Shown here: positions 1 to 10,769 of the stretch, piece by piece
Layout: every line of letters starts with the position of its first letter
Numbering within the stretch: the stretch's first letter is position 1
NCBI RefSeq assembly: GCF_023284045.1
Contig: NZ_JAKIKQ010000010.1
Coordinates: forward strand, 62,001-126,000
Length of the DNA stretch: 64,000 bases
Reading direction: 5' to 3'
From: Shewanella kaireitica
Lineage (GTDB): Bacteria; Pseudomonadota; Gammaproteobacteria; Enterobacterales; Shewanellaceae
Notes under the pieces: generated by a model
Told to the model about the DNA's origin: nothing
The model's database searches: none
What the model saw: the letters and a program-made list of their open reading frames with translations, nothing else
Position numbers and translations under genes: made by a program

Positions 1-698
1 ACGAAATTGTCGGTGACATTGTGCCGCTAGCAGCGCGCTACGCCGATGAAGGCGCCGATGAACTGGTGTTCTATGACATCACCGCCAGTGCCCATGACCG
101 TGTTATCGATAAATCATGGGTTAGTCGTGTCGCAGAGCGTATCGATATTCCGTTTTGCGTAGCAGGTGGCATTCGAACCATCGAGCAAGCCCGAGAGAAG
201 CTGGCCTTTGGCGCTGATAAGATTTCGATTAATTCACCAGCTTTAACTGACCCAAGTTTAATTGAACGTTTACAAGACGAGTTCGGCCGCCAATGTATCG
301 TTATCGGAATCGACTCTTACTACGATCACATTAGTGACAGTTATAAAGTAAAACAGTTTACTGGCGATGAAGCAGCCACAAAAGACACCCAATGGTTTAC
401 GCAAGATTGGGTAGAAGAGGTACAAAAGCGTGGCTGTGGTGAAATAGTACTCAATGTAATGAATCAAGACGGGGTGCGTCAAGGTTATGATATCGAACAG
501 TTATCAATGATCCGCTCTCTATGTGACGTACCACTAATTGCTTCCGGCGGCGCGGGCACTATGGCACATTTTAAAGATGTCTTTGCCCTTGCTAAAGTCG
601 ATGCTGCACTTGCTGCCAGTGTGTTCCACAAAGGCATTATCGATATCCAAGCGTTAAAGCGTTATCTACGTGACAATCAAATCGCTGTGCGCGTTTAA
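1..698 (+). CDS. hisF: Imidazole glycerol phosphate synthase cyclase subunit HisF (5' truncated by window)
   Basis: HisF is the cyclase subunit of imidazole glycerol phosphate synthase. With HisH-derived ammonia it converts PRFAR to IGP and AICAR, linking histidine and purine synthesis in the cytoplasm. The reading frame is open from base 3 (E-I-V-G-D-I-V-P), so the first roughly 30 codons lie outside the window; the internal GTG at 21 is not the start. The (beta/alpha)8 barrel motifs are visible: [11 protein letters not shown], the phosphate-binding VAGGIRT and ASGGAGT loops, and GADKISINS. The catalytic Asp of DITAS is present. hisIE follows after 39 bp, as at the end of the his operon. Confidence is high. 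Confidence 0.97.
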   Translation, partial: EIVGDIVPLAARYADEGADELVFYDITASAHDRVIDKSWVSRVAERIDIPFCVAGGIRTIEQAREKLAFGADKISINSPALTDPSLIERLQDEFGRQCIVIGIDSYYDHISDSYKVKQFTGDEAATKDTQWFTQDWVEEVQKRGCGEIVLNVMNQDGVRQGYDIEQLSMIRSLCDVPLIASGGAGTMAHFKDVFALAKVDAALAASVFHKGIIDIQALKRYLRDNQIAVRV

Positions 699-737
699 AC
701 TAGCGACACATAAATTAGTTCGAATTAAGGATGTAAA

Positions 738-1379
738 ATGACATCGCTTTATCAAACAAATAAGCAAGACCGTGAATTGTTGAGTCAATTAGACTGGGCC
801 AAAACAGACGGTTTAATACCCGCCGTGGTACAGAATCACTTAACCGGCAAAGTGCTGATGCTGGGCTATATGGATCAGGCAGCATTAGATAAGACCCTCA
901 CTACAGGACAGGTCACCTTTTTTAGCCGCAGTAAACAGCGCTTATGGACTAAAGGCGAAACTTCGGGCAACACGCTTGACCTAGTTGCGCTGGACATGGA
1001 TTGTGACAACGACAGTTTATTAGTTCAGGTGCTACCTAATGGTCCAACTTGCCATAAAGGCACGCAGAGTTGCTGGACGGACGGTAAAGCCCATAGCTTC
1101 ATCGATAACCTCAGTGCATTGATCACTTCTCGCAAGGGGCAAGACCCGAAATCTAGCTACACTGCTTACTTGTTTGAGCGTGGCACTAAACGTATTGCGC
1201 AAAAAGTCGGTGAAGAGGGGCTTGAAACTGCGCTAGCAGCCGCAACAAATGACAAGCCTGAACTGATTGATGAAGCATCCGACCTCATATACCACTTACT
1301 GGTGTTGCTCGAAGATCAGGAGCTTTCACTTGAAGATGTTACTGCCAACCTAATGAAGCGACATAACGCAGCTCAGTAA
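738..1379 (+). CDS. hisI: Bifunctional phosphoribosyl-AMP cyclohydrolase / phosphoribosyl-ATP pyrophosphatase
   Basis: A fused HisI-HisE enzyme (213 aa, about the length of E. coli HisIE at 203) for steps 2 and 3 of histidine synthesis. The N-terminal cyclohydrolase domain (about residues 20-115) carries [11 protein letters not shown] and the metal-binding DMDCDND, PTCHKG and SCW cysteines. The C-terminal pyrophosphohydrolase domain (about 125-210) has [19 protein letters not shown] and [14 protein letters not shown], the acidic MazG-like helices. An AAGGATG ribosome-binding site precedes the ATG. It is the last his gene here; the genes beyond are unrelated. Confidence 0.97.
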   Translation: MTSLYQTNKQDRELLSQLDWAKTDGLIPAVVQNHLTGKVLMLGYMDQAALDKTLTTGQVTFFSRSKQRLWTKGETSGNTLDLVALDMDCDNDSLLVQVLPNGPTCHKGTQSCWTDGKAHSFIDNLSALITSRKGQDPKSSYTAYLFERGTKRIAQKVGEEGLETALAAATNDKPELIDEASDLIYHLLVLLEDQELSLEDVTANLMKRHNAAQ

Positions 1380-1517
1380 ACATGCGAGTAAACTCCTGGT
1401 TAACTATACCTTTAGTGATCCTCATCATTGTTATAGTTAGCCAGAGTAACGATTTAAGTGATAACCTCAACAATGGAACAATCAATATGAGCGTTAATCA
1501 TTTTCCCCGCTATTACA

Positions 1518-1546
1518 GTTACATACCACGGGAAAATCATTATACT
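1518..1546 (+). promoter_or_regulatory. Probable sigma70 promoter of the periplasmic binding protein gene
   Basis: GTTACA (1518-1523), a 17-bp spacer, then TATACT (1541-1546) about 29 bp before the GTG start at 1575. An 8-bp inverted repeat, ATTTTCCC/GGGAAAAT, overlaps the -35 region and could be an operator. This is motif matching only. Confidence 0.4.
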
Positions 1547-1574
1547 CTAAGTAGTTCCAGTCCTAATTCAGTTG

Positions 1575-2348
1575 GTGAGTATTATCAAACATTTGCTGTT
1601 CACTACATTAATAACATATGCACTCACAGTTCAGACTGCAGTGGCTGATAAACTAAACTATTTAATCATCGCCAACCAAGCTGAGCCTTTTCAAATTAAT
1701 AATCATGCTGCTCAGACTGGCGTAATCACCGATATCATCGCTAGCCTCGCACAAAAAAAACCGTTAGAAATCTCCCCACAAGTCATGCCTTTCAAACGGT
1801 ACCTTTATGAAATTGAAAAACAAACTTATCTAAACTGGATAAGCTATGGTTCGCCAACATGGCGTTCTGCCGACGGTAATTGGACACAGAATAAACGCCT
1901 TTCCAATCAATCATTGTTCAGTGCTAAACATATAATGACCACCTTGAAAGACAACGATCAAATAACAGGGTTTAACAATGCTTTATTAGGTAAAACGGTC
2001 ATTTTACTTAAAGGTTTTAAATACTCAGGTTTAGAAGCAATGATCGAGCAATACCAAATGAAAGTACTTGAGTCAAATAGTCATAAGAGCGCGTTGCTAG
2101 CACTGAAAAACTCGAGAGGGGACCTGTTTATCGAAATGAAGAGCCGAGTACTATATAGCCTTAAACAACAACAGATAGACCCAACCTTATTCAAGTTTAC
2201 CAGTATCAGCGATACTATCGCGCCCATTGGCATTCATTTTAGTTATGGAGACGGGGTAGCAAACGAGCTAATAGAGTGGATCGATATGCAGATCTTAATG
2301 ATGAAAGCCAATGGCGAGATCGATGACATTTTAAATCGTTATCAGTAA
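1575..2348 (+). CDS. Periplasmic substrate-binding protein-like (SBP family 3)
   Basis: About 257 aa, with a hydrophobic N-terminus (IIKHLLFTTLITYALTVQTAVA) ending in an Ala-X-Ala signal-peptidase-like site. The rest resembles the family 3 extracellular solute-binding fold: an early NQAEPFQ...GVITDIIASLA segment, then a second lobe with LGKTVILLKGF and a C-terminal amphipathic helix (WIDMQILMMKANGEIDDIL) typical of amino-acid binding proteins. No transporter permease or ATPase is adjacent, so it may serve a distant transporter, or be a free-standing binding protein as Shewanella and Vibrio often carry. The start is uncertain: TTG 1572 or GTG 1575 are the only candidates after the upstream stop at 1548, and neither has a clear Shine-Dalgarno. 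The ligand is unknown. Confidence 0.75.
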   Translation: MSIIKHLLFTTLITYALTVQTAVADKLNYLIIANQAEPFQINNHAAQTGVITDIIASLAQKKPLEISPQVMPFKRYLYEIEKQTYLNWISYGSPTWRSADGNWTQNKRLSNQSLFSAKHIMTTLKDNDQITGFNNALLGKTVILLKGFKYSGLEAMIEQYQMKVLESNSHKSALLALKNSRGDLFIEMKSRVLYSLKQQQIDPTLFKFTSISDTIAPIGIHFSYGDGVANELIEWIDMQILMMKANGEIDDILNRYQ

Positions 2349-2359
2349 AACATGGCTAG

Positions 2360-2611
2360 GGGCTGTTGATCTTTTACGGTTGTTTTTGCCGCAGTTTATT
2401 GACTATTTTGACAAAGCAGAGGCTATGTCGTTTAGTCTTTCTCCACAAAGAACCTACAACACAGTAAAAATAGCCAATAAACCCGGCCTTTCGGGTAAGT
2501 TTCAATGCTTTTATTCTTTTATGACTAGATTTCGTTACGAGCTTTTCCTAAAACAATTATTCCTTACGGTACATAATCGAACAAAAACTAAGCTCGAAAG
2601 ATCAACAACCC
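2360..2611. mobile_element. MITE-like element with 18-bp imperfect terminal inverted repeats
   Basis: TAGGGGCTGTTGATCTTT (2357-2374) is matched on the other strand by 2597-2614 with one mismatch. The core of about 252 bp is flanked by CTAG on the left and CTAA on the right, compatible with a YTAR-type 4-bp target as used by some IS5-group elements. The element has no transposase; a weak frame across it (2380-2628) only reads through the repeats. It fills most of the gap between the binding protein and purC. The rest of that gap (2616-2755) holds the purC leader, in which I see no clear operator. Confidence 0.65.
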
Positions 2612-2755
2612 CTAAACTAGGCTGCTGATTTTCTTTTATTAAGAACACTGTATTTATCTAGGCTAAAACAGCTATGACGATAGTGTTGCCAAATCTAACT
2701 TCTGATACAATTTGCGCCACTAAAATTAAGCTTCTCAATAATAAAAGTGTGCCCT

Positions 2756-3859
2756 ATGAATCTTGCAGATAAAGTTTTAGTCGTAAATGACAACCTTCCC
2801 ATTCGTACCGACAAACCAGTTCATTCTGGTAAAGTTCGCAGTGTTTACTGGTTAACCCCCGAAGACAGTGCTCGCTTAATCAAAGACAAAGGCTATGACG
2901 TTCCCGCTGACGCACCATTAGCAATAATGGTTATCAGTGATCGTATCTCAGCGTTTGACTGTGTGTGGCAAGGTGAGAACGGTTTAAATGGTGTTCCTGG
3001 CAAAGGAACAGCACTTAACGCAATCTCTAATCACTGGTTTAAACTATTCAAAGAAAAAGGCTTAGCTGATAGCCATATTTTGGACATACCACATCCTTTG
3101 GTATGGATAGTGCAAAAAGCCCGCCCAGTGATGATTGAAGCGATTGCTCGTCAGTATATAACTGGCTCTATGTGGCGCTCATACACTAAAGGTGAACGTG
3201 AATTCTGTGGTATCACCATTCCTGAAGGCCTGGAAAAAGATCAAAAGCTCCCTGAGCTACTTATTACTCCTTCAACTAAGGGTGTGCTAACGGGTCTTGA
3301 AGGTGTACCAGAAGCTGATGATGTCAACGTATCGCGCAGCGACATTGAACGTCATGTCGATGGCTTTAATTTCAGCAGTCTTAGCGATATTGATCTTTAC
3401 GAGAAGCTTCTAAAAGAAGGCTTTGATGTGATTAGCGATGCATTAGCAGAGCATGACCAGATTTTTGTCGATACCAAATTTGAATTTGGCTATGTTAATG
3501 ATGCTGCCGGTAAAGAAAAACTCATCTATATGGATGAAGTCGGCACCCCTGATAGCTCTCGTATATGGGATGGAAGTTCTCATCGCGACGGTAAAATCAT
3601 TGAGCAATCAAAAGAAGGTTTCAGACAGTGGTTACTGAATCACTTCCCAGATGCGGATATCTTACTCAATAAGAACCGTATGGAGGAACGCTTTGCTTTA
3701 GCAAAAGACAATAAGCTCCCTGAATCAGTGATGATGGACATCTCTAACACTTATGTGGGCATTGCTGAAAAAGTGATTGGCGAAAAGCTACACATTAGCG
3801 AGAACCCTAAGCAAGAGATCATCGATATTTTACGCAGTGAATATCAACTGATCGTTTAA
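2756..3859 (+). CDS. purC: Phosphoribosylaminoimidazole-succinocarboxamide synthase
   Basis: SAICAR synthase joins CAIR and aspartate with ATP in de novo purine synthesis. At 367 aa it is the long form, distinct from the 237-aa E. coli PurC. Landmarks are [10 protein letters not shown] near the N-terminus, [11 protein letters not shown] with its ATP-loop residues, [21 protein letters not shown] substrate residues, and DTKFEFGY followed by [14 protein letters not shown] (metal and nucleotide contacts). I chose ATG 2756 over the in-frame GTG at 2747 because [12 protein letters not shown] is the expected family N-terminus. It has its own terminator and is monocistronic. Confidence 0.95.
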   Translation: MNLADKVLVVNDNLPIRTDKPVHSGKVRSVYWLTPEDSARLIKDKGYDVPADAPLAIMVISDRISAFDCVWQGENGLNGVPGKGTALNAISNHWFKLFKEKGLADSHILDIPHPLVWIVQKARPVMIEAIARQYITGSMWRSYTKGEREFCGITIPEGLEKDQKLPELLITPSTKGVLTGLEGVPEADDVNVSRSDIERHVDGFNFSSLSDIDLYEKLLKEGFDVISDALAEHDQIFVDTKFEFGYVNDAAGKEKLIYMDEVGTPDSSRIWDGSSHRDGKIIEQSKEGFRQWLLNHFPDADILLNKNRMEERFALAKDNKLPESVMMDISNTYVGIAEKVIGEKLHISENPKQEIIDILRSEYQLIV

Positions 3860-3876
3860 GATGACCCATTGCTAGT

Positions 3877-3907
3877 AAAAAGCCGCAATGAATATTGCGG
3901 CTTTTTT
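3877..3907 (+). terminator. Rho-independent terminator of purC
   Basis: GCCGCAAT-GAAT-ATTGCGGC stem-loop followed by TTTTTT, 18 bp after the purC stop. The A-run on the left lets it act for the convergent lpxM too. Confidence 0.92.
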
Positions 3908-3938
3908 AGTTTAGCTGATCCAGTCTCTCTGCAGCTCT

Positions 3939-4877
3939 CTATTTATAGATTGACGCTTCGCCCTCTGGACGCGTCTTCAATACTCTAAGAAACCACATAT
4001 ACTGCTCAGGATAAGCCAAAATAACCTGCTCTACAGCCTTGTTCAGAGCGATCGCTTCATTTTCTTTACCCTGCATATCTTCAGGGGCAATAGCAGGCAT
4101 TACTGTTAGCTGATATTGACGCTTCACTTGGTCATAACCGATTTTGACAGGCATCACTTGCGCATTGCCAGCTTGGGCAAGTCGGCCTACCACAGGCAGT
4201 GTCGCTTTGGTCGTGCCTAGAAAGGGGGCAAAAACACTTTTATCCGGCCCTAAATCTTCATCGGGTAGATAGAAAAAACTATTGTCTTGCTTAAGTTCCG
4301 CCAGCAAAGCTCTAATCCCCGCTTCGCGCATATAGATATTGCCACCTTGGGAGCTGCGCATACGGTTATTAAACCAATTAAACAGGTTATTTTTGTGCGC
4401 TTTTGCCATTGATACCATTGGCAGATCTAAGTTTAATCGTAGACCAGCATATTCTATTCCCCAAACATGGGGCATGATAAATATCACCGGCTGACCTGCT
4501 GCTCTGGCCTGCTCAACATGCTCAAATCCTGCAAGATGCACTCTGTTACGAATGTTCTGTCTCGACTTCACTAGCAGCTCAGATTGCGCCAGTAAAATCA
4601 TCACAAAATTTTCAACGTTGTCGCGGATCAAAGCCTCTATGTCGGCATTCGATTTGTCAGGGAAGCACGTAGTTAGGTTAGCTCTAGCAACAGCGATAGG
4701 TTTAGCGGCAATCTTAAGCACTAGTTTTGATAACTGGCGAGCAATAGGATCCCTAAGCCAAGCCGGCATAAGACCAAACAGCACCAATATTAAAATAGCA
4801 AACCATGTCAGCCAATATTTAGGATGTAATAACGATAGCGTAAAGCGACGGTCAAAATACTTCGGTTTTCTAGACAA
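3939..4877 (-). CDS. lpxM: Lipid A biosynthesis acyltransferase LpxM-like
   Basis: Inner-membrane late acyltransferase that adds a secondary acyl chain to Kdo2-lipid A. The N-terminus (RKPKYFDRRFTLSLLHPKYW, then a membrane segment WFAILILVLFGLMP) parallels E. coli LpxM. The HX4D/E catalytic pair appears as HVWGIE, followed by a block ending in FFYLPDEDLGP, then KATLPVVGRLA and EQYMWFLRVLKTRPEG, all LpxM-like. I place the start at TTG 4877, with AAAGAGG six bases upstream, giving 312 aa; an in-frame ATG at 4940 would put the first codons inside the ihfA terminator hairpin. LpxL cannot be fully excluded, but the DEDLGP/KATLP/LKTRPEG blocks favour LpxM. Confidence 0.88.
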   Translation of the reverse strand: MSRKPKYFDRRFTLSLLHPKYWLTWFAILILVLFGLMPAWLRDPIARQLSKLVLKIAAKPIAVARANLTTCFPDKSNADIEALIRDNVENFVMILLAQSELLVKSRQNIRNRVHLAGFEHVEQARAAGQPVIFIMPHVWGIEYAGLRLNLDLPMVSMAKAHKNNLFNWFNNRMRSSQGGNIYMREAGIRALLAELKQDNSFFYLPDEDLGPDKSVFAPFLGTTKATLPVVGRLAQAGNAQVMPVKIGYDQVKRQYQLTVMPAIAPEDMQGKENEAIALNKAVEQVILAYPEQYMWFLRVLKTRPEGEASIYK

Positions 4878-4906
4878 GCGCAACCTCTTTAGCAGATGAA
4901 TAACAG

Positions 4907-4930
4907 AAAAAGCCACTCTATTGAGTGGCC
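4907..4930 (-). terminator. Terminator of ihfA (minus strand)
   Basis: GCCACTC-AATA-GAGTGGC stem followed by TTTTT on the minus strand, 24 bp after ihfA. It overlaps the naive N-terminal extension of lpxM, supporting the shorter lpxM start. Confidence 0.85.
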
Positions 4931-4953
4931 TCTTCATCACGATGCTAGTGCAA

Positions 4954-5250
4954 TTACTTCTTTGCGTTAGCTTCTTCGACGCGACTTTTCAGCTTCTGTC
5001 CTGGACGAAATGTCACAACACGTCTCGCTGAAATAGGGATATCTTCTCCCGTCTTTGGGTTCCTTCCCGGTCTTTGATTCTTATCTCTCAGGTCAAAGTT
5101 GCCAAAGCCAGATAGCTTGACCTGCTCACCACTTTCAAGAGCTTGACGAATTTCTTCGAAAAACGTCTCTACCATCTCTTTCGCTACTCTCTTATTGATA
5201 CCTAGCGTTTCAAAAAGATGTTCTGCCATTTCGGCTTTGGTAAGTGCCAT
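4954..5250 (-). CDS. ihfA: Integration host factor alpha subunit
   Basis: 98-aa DNA-bending protein of the HU/IHF family, which forms a heterodimer with IhfB. It matches IHF-alpha throughout: [35 protein letters not shown] (the beta-arm with the intercalating Pro) and [16 protein letters not shown]. It sits 4 bp after pheT, the same pheST-ihfA order as in E. coli, so it is probably expressed from the pheS promoter plus any internal promoter. Confidence 0.98.
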
Positions 5251-5254
5251 ACTT

Positions 5255-7642
5255 TTAGTCCCTCAACGATGCGTTGAACTCGTCTTTCAGAGCAGAAACC
5301 ACTACATCAACCATCTCGGCGATCTCTTTCTCTTCAAGTGTACGAGCGTTGTCTTGTAATAAGAGTGCGATAGCAAGGCTCTTTTTGCCTTCCTCTACAC
5401 CTTTACCTTGGTATACGTCGAACAAGTTTATGCCAACCAACTGATTTTCGCCAACTTTTCTTATCAATTTTACAACATCATCGGCAGCAACAGCTTCATC
5501 AACTACGATGGCAATGTCACGACGGTTAGCTGGAAACTTAGATACAGTCTGGGCTTGCGGTAATTCAGCACGTAACAAAGCGTCTAATTCAAGCTCAAAA
5601 ATAATTGTTTTGCCATTGAGGCCAAATGGCTTCTCAAGGCTCGGATGTACCGTACCTATGATACCAATTACACGATCATTTCTTAATATTTCAGCACATT
5701 GCCCCGGATGAAGCGCTGGGTGAGATGCTGCTCTAAAGCTAAATTCGTTGTCTGCGACGGTTAATCCTATGACCGCTTCGAGATCACCTTTCAGATCGAA
5801 GAAATCAACAGTATTTGACTCCATTGACCAGTGCTCATCGTTCTGGTTACCGGCAATAACCGCTGCCAACATTGGCTCTTGAGCAACACCTGAGTCTGCA
5901 GATTCGTTTGGCACAAAACGCAGCCCTGTTTCAAACAATCTAACCCGGTTTTGCTGACGACTTTGGTTGTACCCTACAGCCGATAATAAACCGGTAAACA
6001 TAGACAAACGCATTGCTGACATCTCAACCGAAATTGGATTAGGCAAGATCATCGCTTCTGCGTTTGGATGAATTAGGTTTTGCTGCTTAGGATCAACAAA
6101 GCTATAAGTTACCGCTTCTTGGAATCCACGCGCTACTAACATGCTACGAACACGCTTGAGACTAATATCAGACTCATTGTGATCAGACATGCTTAGCTGA
6201 GCTACTGGCGCAATATTGGGAATGTTGTTATAACCGTAAATACGGGCAACTTCTTCAATTAGGTCTTCTTCAATTGCCATATCAAAGCGATAAGTCGCAG
6301 TTGTAACACTCCACTGCCCTTCACTCACTTCAACTGCAAAACCAAGACGCTCTAGAATTTCAGTGACATCATTATCTTCGATATGATGACCTAAAGTACG
6401 ATCTAACTTACTGCGACGTAATACAATTTGTACTGCTTTTGGTAGATTGTCTTCAGACTTAGCTTCAACAACAGGCCCCGCTTCACCACCACAGATATCA
6501 AGCACAAGGCGACTCGCGCGATCCATCACTTTATGTTGCAGTTCTGGATCAACGCCACGCTCGAAACGATGTGAAGCATCGGTATGCAGACCAATTTTTC
6601 GAGCTTTACCCAAAATAGCCAGTGGTGCGAAGAACGCACACTCAAGCATGATATCAGTCGTTTCAGTGGTCACGCCTGAATGCTCGCCACCAAATACGCC
6701 TGCTAGCGCCAGCGGTTTAACGTTGTCAGCGATGATCAACATACCTTCAGGGATAGTGATTTCATTGCCATCAAGCAATGTTAGCTTCTCTTCACCATTA
6801 GGTTTGCGAACCTGAATACCACCTTCCAATTTCGCATTATCAAATGCGTGCATTGGCTGACCAAATTCAATCAATACATAGTTGGTAATATCAACAATCG
6901 GGTCGATTGAACGAATACCACTACGACGCAATTTCTCTTGCATCCAAAGTGGTGTTGCCGCTTTTACGTCTACATTCTTAATTACACGACCCAGGTATCG
7001 TCCGCATTCTTGTTCTGCTTGTAGCTCAATACTGACTTCATCACTGATAGTGGCAGTAACAGCTTCCCATGAAGGCTCTGTAACTGCTTGGCGATTCAAG
7101 ACACCCACTTCACGAGCAAGACCCGCCATACCAAGACAATCGGCACGGTTAGCAGTCAAGTCAACATCAATGACAGCATCATCAAGGTCAAGATATTCAC
7201 GCACATCTAGGCCAATTGGTGCATCAGTCGGAAGCTCGATAATACCATCGCTTTCAATGTCGATACCGAGTTCACCGTATGAACAAAGCATACCGAATGA
7301 TGGTTGACCACGCAGCTTAGCTTTCTTTATTTTAAAATCACCTGGTAGCACTGCGCCAACCATAGCAACTGCAACTTTAAGGCCTAGACGGCAGTTTGGT
7401 GCACCACAAACAATGTCGATTAGCTCATCGCCACCCACATTAATTTTTGTCACGCGCAGTTTGTCAGCATCTGGGTGCTGACCGCACTCAACAACTTCAC
7501 CAACAATCACACCGCTAAAGTCTGCTGCAACGCCATCAATGCCGTCTACTTCCAAACCAGCCATAGTAATTTGGTGTGCTAATTCTTCACGGTTAACACT
7601 TGGGTTAACCCACTCACGAAGCCAAGATTCGCTAAATTTCAT
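5255..7642 (-). CDS. pheT: Phenylalanine-tRNA ligase beta subunit
   Basis: 795 aa, the usual length of bacterial PheT, forming the (alpha-beta)2 synthetase with PheS. The domains are in order: N-terminal EMAP-like tRNA-binding domain (about 40-150, [12 protein letters not shown]), B3/4 editing domain (about 210-380, with [16 protein letters not shown]), B5 (about 400-475), a catalytic-like core with [11 protein letters not shown] and LPNPIS, and the C-terminal ferredoxin-like anticodon domain ([14 protein letters not shown]...). It lies 15 bp downstream of pheS and 4 bp upstream of ihfA in one transcription unit. Confidence 0.98.
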
Positions 7643-7657
7643 GCTATACAGCTCCGT

Positions 7658-8749
<1,092 letters not shown>

Positions 8750-9071
8750 CTAGGGTTAATTGCACCTTTTTACAAGCTAACTGCTTATTTTGTTTAGTCC
8801 TTGTTCAAGAACAATACACTCAACCATTCTCTACCTGCAAAATATGTATCTTGATACGTTAAATATTAAATGGTTATTCATCTATATGATATGTACTATC
8901 CCGCTAATCGGTAAAATACTTCAAACTAAGCTACATAAGGGTTTCAAGTACTTAACCGACATTACGAACAAAAAAAACACAAACAGATATAAATCTGTAA
9001 CTAATTGGTTAAGAAAAATGATTTTTTACCGATAAATAATAGGGTCGCAGTTCTAGGGTTGAGAGATAATT

Positions 9072-10565
9072 ATGAAAGAAGTTAAATTTCGCTGGGTTGA
9101 TAAATACCTTATCCATATGACGCTAAAGTCAAAATTTGCTGTGATGGCAATAATTCCCATATTAACCTTAATAGGGTTAACACTGGTATTAACCAATCAT
9201 TTCGATAAAAACTTGCAGCAATCACAGCTCATTCAAGCTGAGCAATATAATCAAAAAATGAATGAGACGCTGGCGACTGCCTATCGTTTCATTGCCGATG
9301 AGCAGAAACAAGAATTCATCAACTCGCTAAATGGTGATGTCACCCTCTATGAAGAAAATAGCGCCAGTCGAGATATCCAAAGCTCTGCTATTGCCGGCGG
9401 CGAGTCCTATCTTCAAGTAGATCGCATTGAGAGTGTTAGCCGAAGTCAAAATGGCTTGATCACCGTTTCTAATATTCAAATGAAATCAGAAAGTAGTAAC
9501 GAATACTTTGTCTACGGCACATTACTCGCACTGATAATGGTCATTTTTATCACTAGTTACTATATTTCAAGCTTTGTCGGTGGTGCGCTTTACACCAATG
9601 TAATGGCTTTAAAGAAAGCAGCAGAAGGCGATCTCACTGGTCGACTAAACTTTTTTGAGGTTAAAGATGAATTTAGTATTTTGGCTATTAGCATCGATAC
9701 CTTGGTTGATAGACAACATAAACTCGTCACCCAAATGACCAATGCTAATGAGCAAATTCGTAATGTAGTTCAATCATTTAGAGATACAGCTCAAGAAGGC
9801 CAATCTCTAGCGATGAACCAAAGACAGCATCTAGACTCATTAGCGACCGCTATGGAAGAGATGACGGCTGCAGTAAAAGAGGTTGCTCGCAATGCTGAGC
9901 AGTCCTCTACAGAAACTCAAGAAGCCAACAATCAAGTTGACGCTGGCTCTCGAGACATTGCTGTAACAGTAGATGCAATTGGCGGTTTGAGTAATGAGAT
10001 TGCTGACGCCTCAGATGCGGTCAATAACCTCAATGAGAATGCTGCAAAAATTGACGAAGTCGTCACCACCATTAATGCCATTTCTGAGCAAACTAACTTG
10101 CTTGCGCTTAACGCTGCTATCGAAGCTGCAAGAGCCGGCGAACAAGGCCGCGGGTTCGCTGTCGTCGCAGATGAAGTCAGAACCCTTGCAGGACGAACAC
10201 AAGCTGCTACCGTTGAAATCAAATCAATGATTGAAGCGCTCCAAGCAGGATCAAGAAATCTTAAGCACGTGATGAGCCGCACTGTTGAAAAGGCTGAGGA
10301 AGGTAAAAAGCATGTACTCGACACGGGTAACGATCTTAAAGGCATTGCCCATCATAGTGCAAAGGTCTACGAGATGAGTGTACTGATTGCGACTTCTGCA
10401 GATGAACAATCTGCAGTCGCTAATGAAATCGCCACTAATCTCATGGAGATCCGTAATCAATCTCATGATGTCGAACAGTCAGCCAATCAATCGGTTTCTG
10501 GTTGTGACGAACTGCATGCAACTGCTGAGCAATTAGATACTTTACTATTAGGCCTGAAAATATAA
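9072..10565 (+). CDS. Methyl-accepting chemotaxis protein
   Basis: Transmembrane chemoreceptor of 497 aa. TM1 is at about 22-43 and TM2 at about 150-170; between them is a short periplasmic region of about 105 residues with no recognisable ligand domain. HAMP follows (about 172-225), then a long coiled-coil signalling domain with the hairpin tip [20 protein letters not shown] and [12 protein letters not shown] contacting CheA/CheW. There is no C-terminal CheR-binding pentapeptide. A GAGAG ribosome site precedes ATG 9072. It is monocistronic with its own terminator and lies beside a sensor-kinase-like gene. The ligand is unknown. Confidence 0.95.
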   Translation: MKEVKFRWVDKYLIHMTLKSKFAVMAIIPILTLIGLTLVLTNHFDKNLQQSQLIQAEQYNQKMNETLATAYRFIADEQKQEFINSLNGDVTLYEENSASRDIQSSAIAGGESYLQVDRIESVSRSQNGLITVSNIQMKSESSNEYFVYGTLLALIMVIFITSYYISSFVGGALYTNVMALKKAAEGDLTGRLNFFEVKDEFSILAISIDTLVDRQHKLVTQMTNANEQIRNVVQSFRDTAQEGQSLAMNQRQHLDSLATAMEEMTAAVKEVARNAEQSSTETQEANNQVDAGSRDIAVTVDAIGGLSNEIADASDAVNNLNENAAKIDEVVTTINAISEQTNLLALNAAIEAARAGEQGRGFAVVADEVRTLAGRTQAATVEIKSMIEALQAGSRNLKHVMSRTVEKAEEGKKHVLDTGNDLKGIAHHSAKVYEMSVLIATSADEQSAVANEIATNLMEIRNQSHDVEQSANQSVSGCDELHATAEQLDTLLLGLKI

Positions 10566-10586
10566 TATTCTAGCTACGCACTTTAC

Positions 10587-10617
10587 AAAGGGTAGCACTT
10601 AAGTGCTACCCTTTTTT
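10587..10617 (+). terminator. Terminator of the chemoreceptor gene
   Basis: AAAGGGTAGCACTT/AAGTGCTACCCTTT perfect stem followed by a T-run, 22 bp after the stop. Confidence 0.93.
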
Positions 10618-10658
10618 ATGTCAGTACCTTAATTGTTACAATGCCAGTAGCGTATTGT

Positions 10659-10688
10659 TTTACAAAAATTTAACTAGGCTTGTATACT
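10659..10688 (+). promoter_or_regulatory. Probable sigma70 promoter of the sensor gene
   Basis: TTTACA (10659-10664), 18-bp spacer, TATACT (10683-10688). It lies between the chemoreceptor terminator and the sensor start at 10770, so the sensor gene is expressed independently. Confidence 0.5.
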
Positions 10689-10769
10689 TAAGCTATCGTT
10701 TCAATTTTATCCTTAAACAGTATGGATGCTAATTAGGGCAGCTACTCACTATTCGAGCATAACTTTAGC

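Noticed and set aside
1382..1648. 88-aa ORF right after hisIE with one hydrophobic segment
   Set aside because: It contains the probable promoter of the next gene and overlaps its start; the second half has no protein-like character.
2380..2628. 82-aa ORF with TTG start
   Set aside because: It only reads through the MITE-like element, including its right terminal repeat.
8790..9035. 81-aa ORF upstream of the chemoreceptor
   Set aside because: AT-rich, no ribosome site, no family features; overlaps the expected divergent promoter region.
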